Source: Listeria monocytogenes ATCC 19117 (lineage in GTDB: Bacteria > Bacillota > Bacilli > Lactobacillales > Listeriaceae). From it: DNA of 64,000 nt. The translations under genes and the position numbers were made by a program. Positions 63,061 to 64,000 of this stretch are shown here, one piece after another. Under the pieces are notes generated by a model that was not told where the DNA came from, did no database searches, and saw only the letters and a list, made by a program, of their open reading frames with translations. The stretch's first letter is position 1. Every line of letters begins with the position of its first letter. Where the stretch lies: positions 930,001 to 994,000 of the forward strand of contig NC_018584.1 of NCBI RefSeq assembly GCF_000307025.1. The letters run 5' to 3'.

Positions 63061-64000
63061 CTATAGCATCTCTAAGATTCGTAACATATTTTGATTCATT
63101 AATACCATTTCTTTCCGTTTAAGCGGATAATGCCCTAATAGTAAGGCTTGGATATAAAGTACATTCACAATTACGGACAATTCTTTCACTGTTTTTCCAG
63201 AAGTGAAAAGTCTTTTAATCAGCTCGTTATCCAAATTTAAATACAAGTGAGCAAGCGGTGCAGGTTCTTGTTCTTTTTGGATGCTCTCTAAAATATCACT
63301 AAAAACAGAATTTGTTTCTTCGACAGCACGTTCTAGTTCGCGTAATTCTTGTGTTGCTGTAGAGTGGATGAAAATAATCGGTAAATCTTTCGGTTCAAAA
63401 TGTTTAATTAATACATCTGTATCAAATTCAGCCATCATACTATTCATTTCTGTCAAAATAGGTTGGTAAGCCTGTTCTTCGCTCACTGTCATAGGCCGTA
63501 ATTTATTAGTCATTTCTTCCGGTTCGATTAAAACAAATTCTGTCCCCTCAACAAAGTAACTTAATTGCGCTAAGATTGGCGAATCATAGGAATAGCCGCC
63601 GTTAATAAGCGTCATACCGCTTGATCTAGCAATATCCTTAATTTGTCTAAAGTCATCGACCGAGTAGGTGTAATAGATGACATCATTTTTAGCGATAATA
63701 TCACCTAATTTTTCCTCGCCATTCAAAGTCCGAACTGGAAGATAAGGATAGATTAATTTTAAAAATGGTGCATCTTCACTCGCAAGTGCTTTAAAACCAA
63801 GATAATGTGTAGCTAATAATTTCATCAATGCTTCTTCTGGAAGAGTTTCAATTCCTTTTTTCAAAGCAACGCCAAGCTCGTCGGCAACACTAGTTAATCG
63901 CTCATTTTTATAAAACGCCTCACGAGAAGCAACAGGTTGAAGCTCATCCGTCCAAATCACGCATTTAGCAAAAAACGACCAATCAGGCAAAATATTATTT
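63061..64000 (-). CDS. HSP90 family protein, C-terminal part (runs off the window)
   Basis: The frame is open to the window edge on the minus strand; the apparent TTG start at 63990 is internal, since coding continues upstream (NNILPDWSFFAK). LPDWSFFAKCVIWTDELQPVASREAFY is the HSP90 middle-domain signature, with the catalytic-loop Arg in ASREAF. The C-terminal domain is divergent and ends in MLRILEML, without a MEEVD-type tail. The N-terminal ATPase domain should lie beyond the window. This is the divergent HSP90 group rather than classical HtpG. Confidence 0.8.
   Translation of the reverse strand, partial: NNILPDWSFFAKCVIWTDELQPVASREAFYKNERLTSVADELGVALKKGIETLPEEALMKLLATHYLGFKALASEDAPFLKLIYPYLPVRTLNGEEKLGDIIAKNDVIYYTYSVDDFRQIKDIARSSGMTLINGGYSYDSPILAQLSYFVEGTEFVLIEPEEMTNKLRPMTVSEEQAYQPILTEMNSMMAEFDTDVLIKHFEPKDLPIIFIHSTATQELRELERAVEETNSVFSDILESIQKEQEPAPLAHLYLNLDNELIKRLFTSGKTVKELSVIVNVLYIQALLLGHYPLKRKEMVLMNQNMLRILEML

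Overview
The window is low-GC Firmicute chromosome. Gene order and protein sequences point to Listeria sensu stricto, most probably Listeria monocytogenes: the region corresponds to roughly lmo0876-lmo0942 of strain EGD-e as I remember that map, which I could not check by alignment. Key recognisable blocks are the mazEF-rsbRSTUVW-sigB-rsbX stress module, hemY/cgoX-acpS-alr, the lmo0919-type ABC-F resistance gene with its regulated leader, coaA, ltaS, srtA, lplA, queG, trmL, and five tRNA genes (Asn, Ser, Glu, Asp, Gly).

Layout. 0-2.7 kb: end of a sugar PTS operon (IIC tail, NagB-like deaminase, aldo/keto reductase, sugar-phosphate epimerase). 2.7-6.8 kb: LysM/LPXTG wall protein, a convergent secreted protein and two bacterial-PH membrane proteins. 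6.9-15.9 kb: heme and cell-wall housekeeping genes, mazEF and the SigB operon. 16-20.4 kb: SulP transporter, tex, SprT-like protein. 20.4-24.8 kb: two tRNA pairs flanking a small accessory cluster (NADAR, SMI1/KNR4, DUF1801) and an orphan cellobiose-type PTS IIC with its GntR regulator. 24.8-33.1 kb: stress and redox housekeeping. 33.3-40.3 kb: succinate-semialdehyde-type dehydrogenase and a complete beta-glucoside PTS operon with a GH1 enzyme and a PRD regulator. 40.3-45.7 kb: ABC-F gene, an inserted IS1182-type element, and a permease pair. 45.8-60.5 kb: coaA, an ABC exporter with a TetR regulator, ltaS, DNA repair, srtA, lplA, a GT39 glycosyltransferase, queG, trmL and a nitroreductase. 60.5-64 kb: minus-strand genes ending in a partial HSP90 homologue with a TPR partner.

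How the genes connect. The most consequential observation is a nonsense codon (TGA for the expected Gly60) in rsbV, two codons after the phospho-acceptor serine. The frame downstream still encodes a normal RsbV C-terminus. RsbV is the anti-anti-sigma factor that frees SigB from RsbW, so this strain probably has a blunted general stress response. Good SigB promoters remain in front of rsbV, of the 53-aa membrane protein at 60.6 kb and of the GyrI-like gene at 31.6 kb; a looser one precedes the LPXTG gene. srtA is in the same window as an LPXTG substrate. A second striking point is a clean IS insertion inside the transcription terminator of the ABC-F gene, with a 28-bp duplication of the terminator hairpin. 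Other points worth checking are a GH1 phospho-beta-glucosidase with Gln at the acid/base position, several local operators readable as palindromes beside their own regulators, and hairpin leaders before sulP, ltaS and the ABC-F gene.
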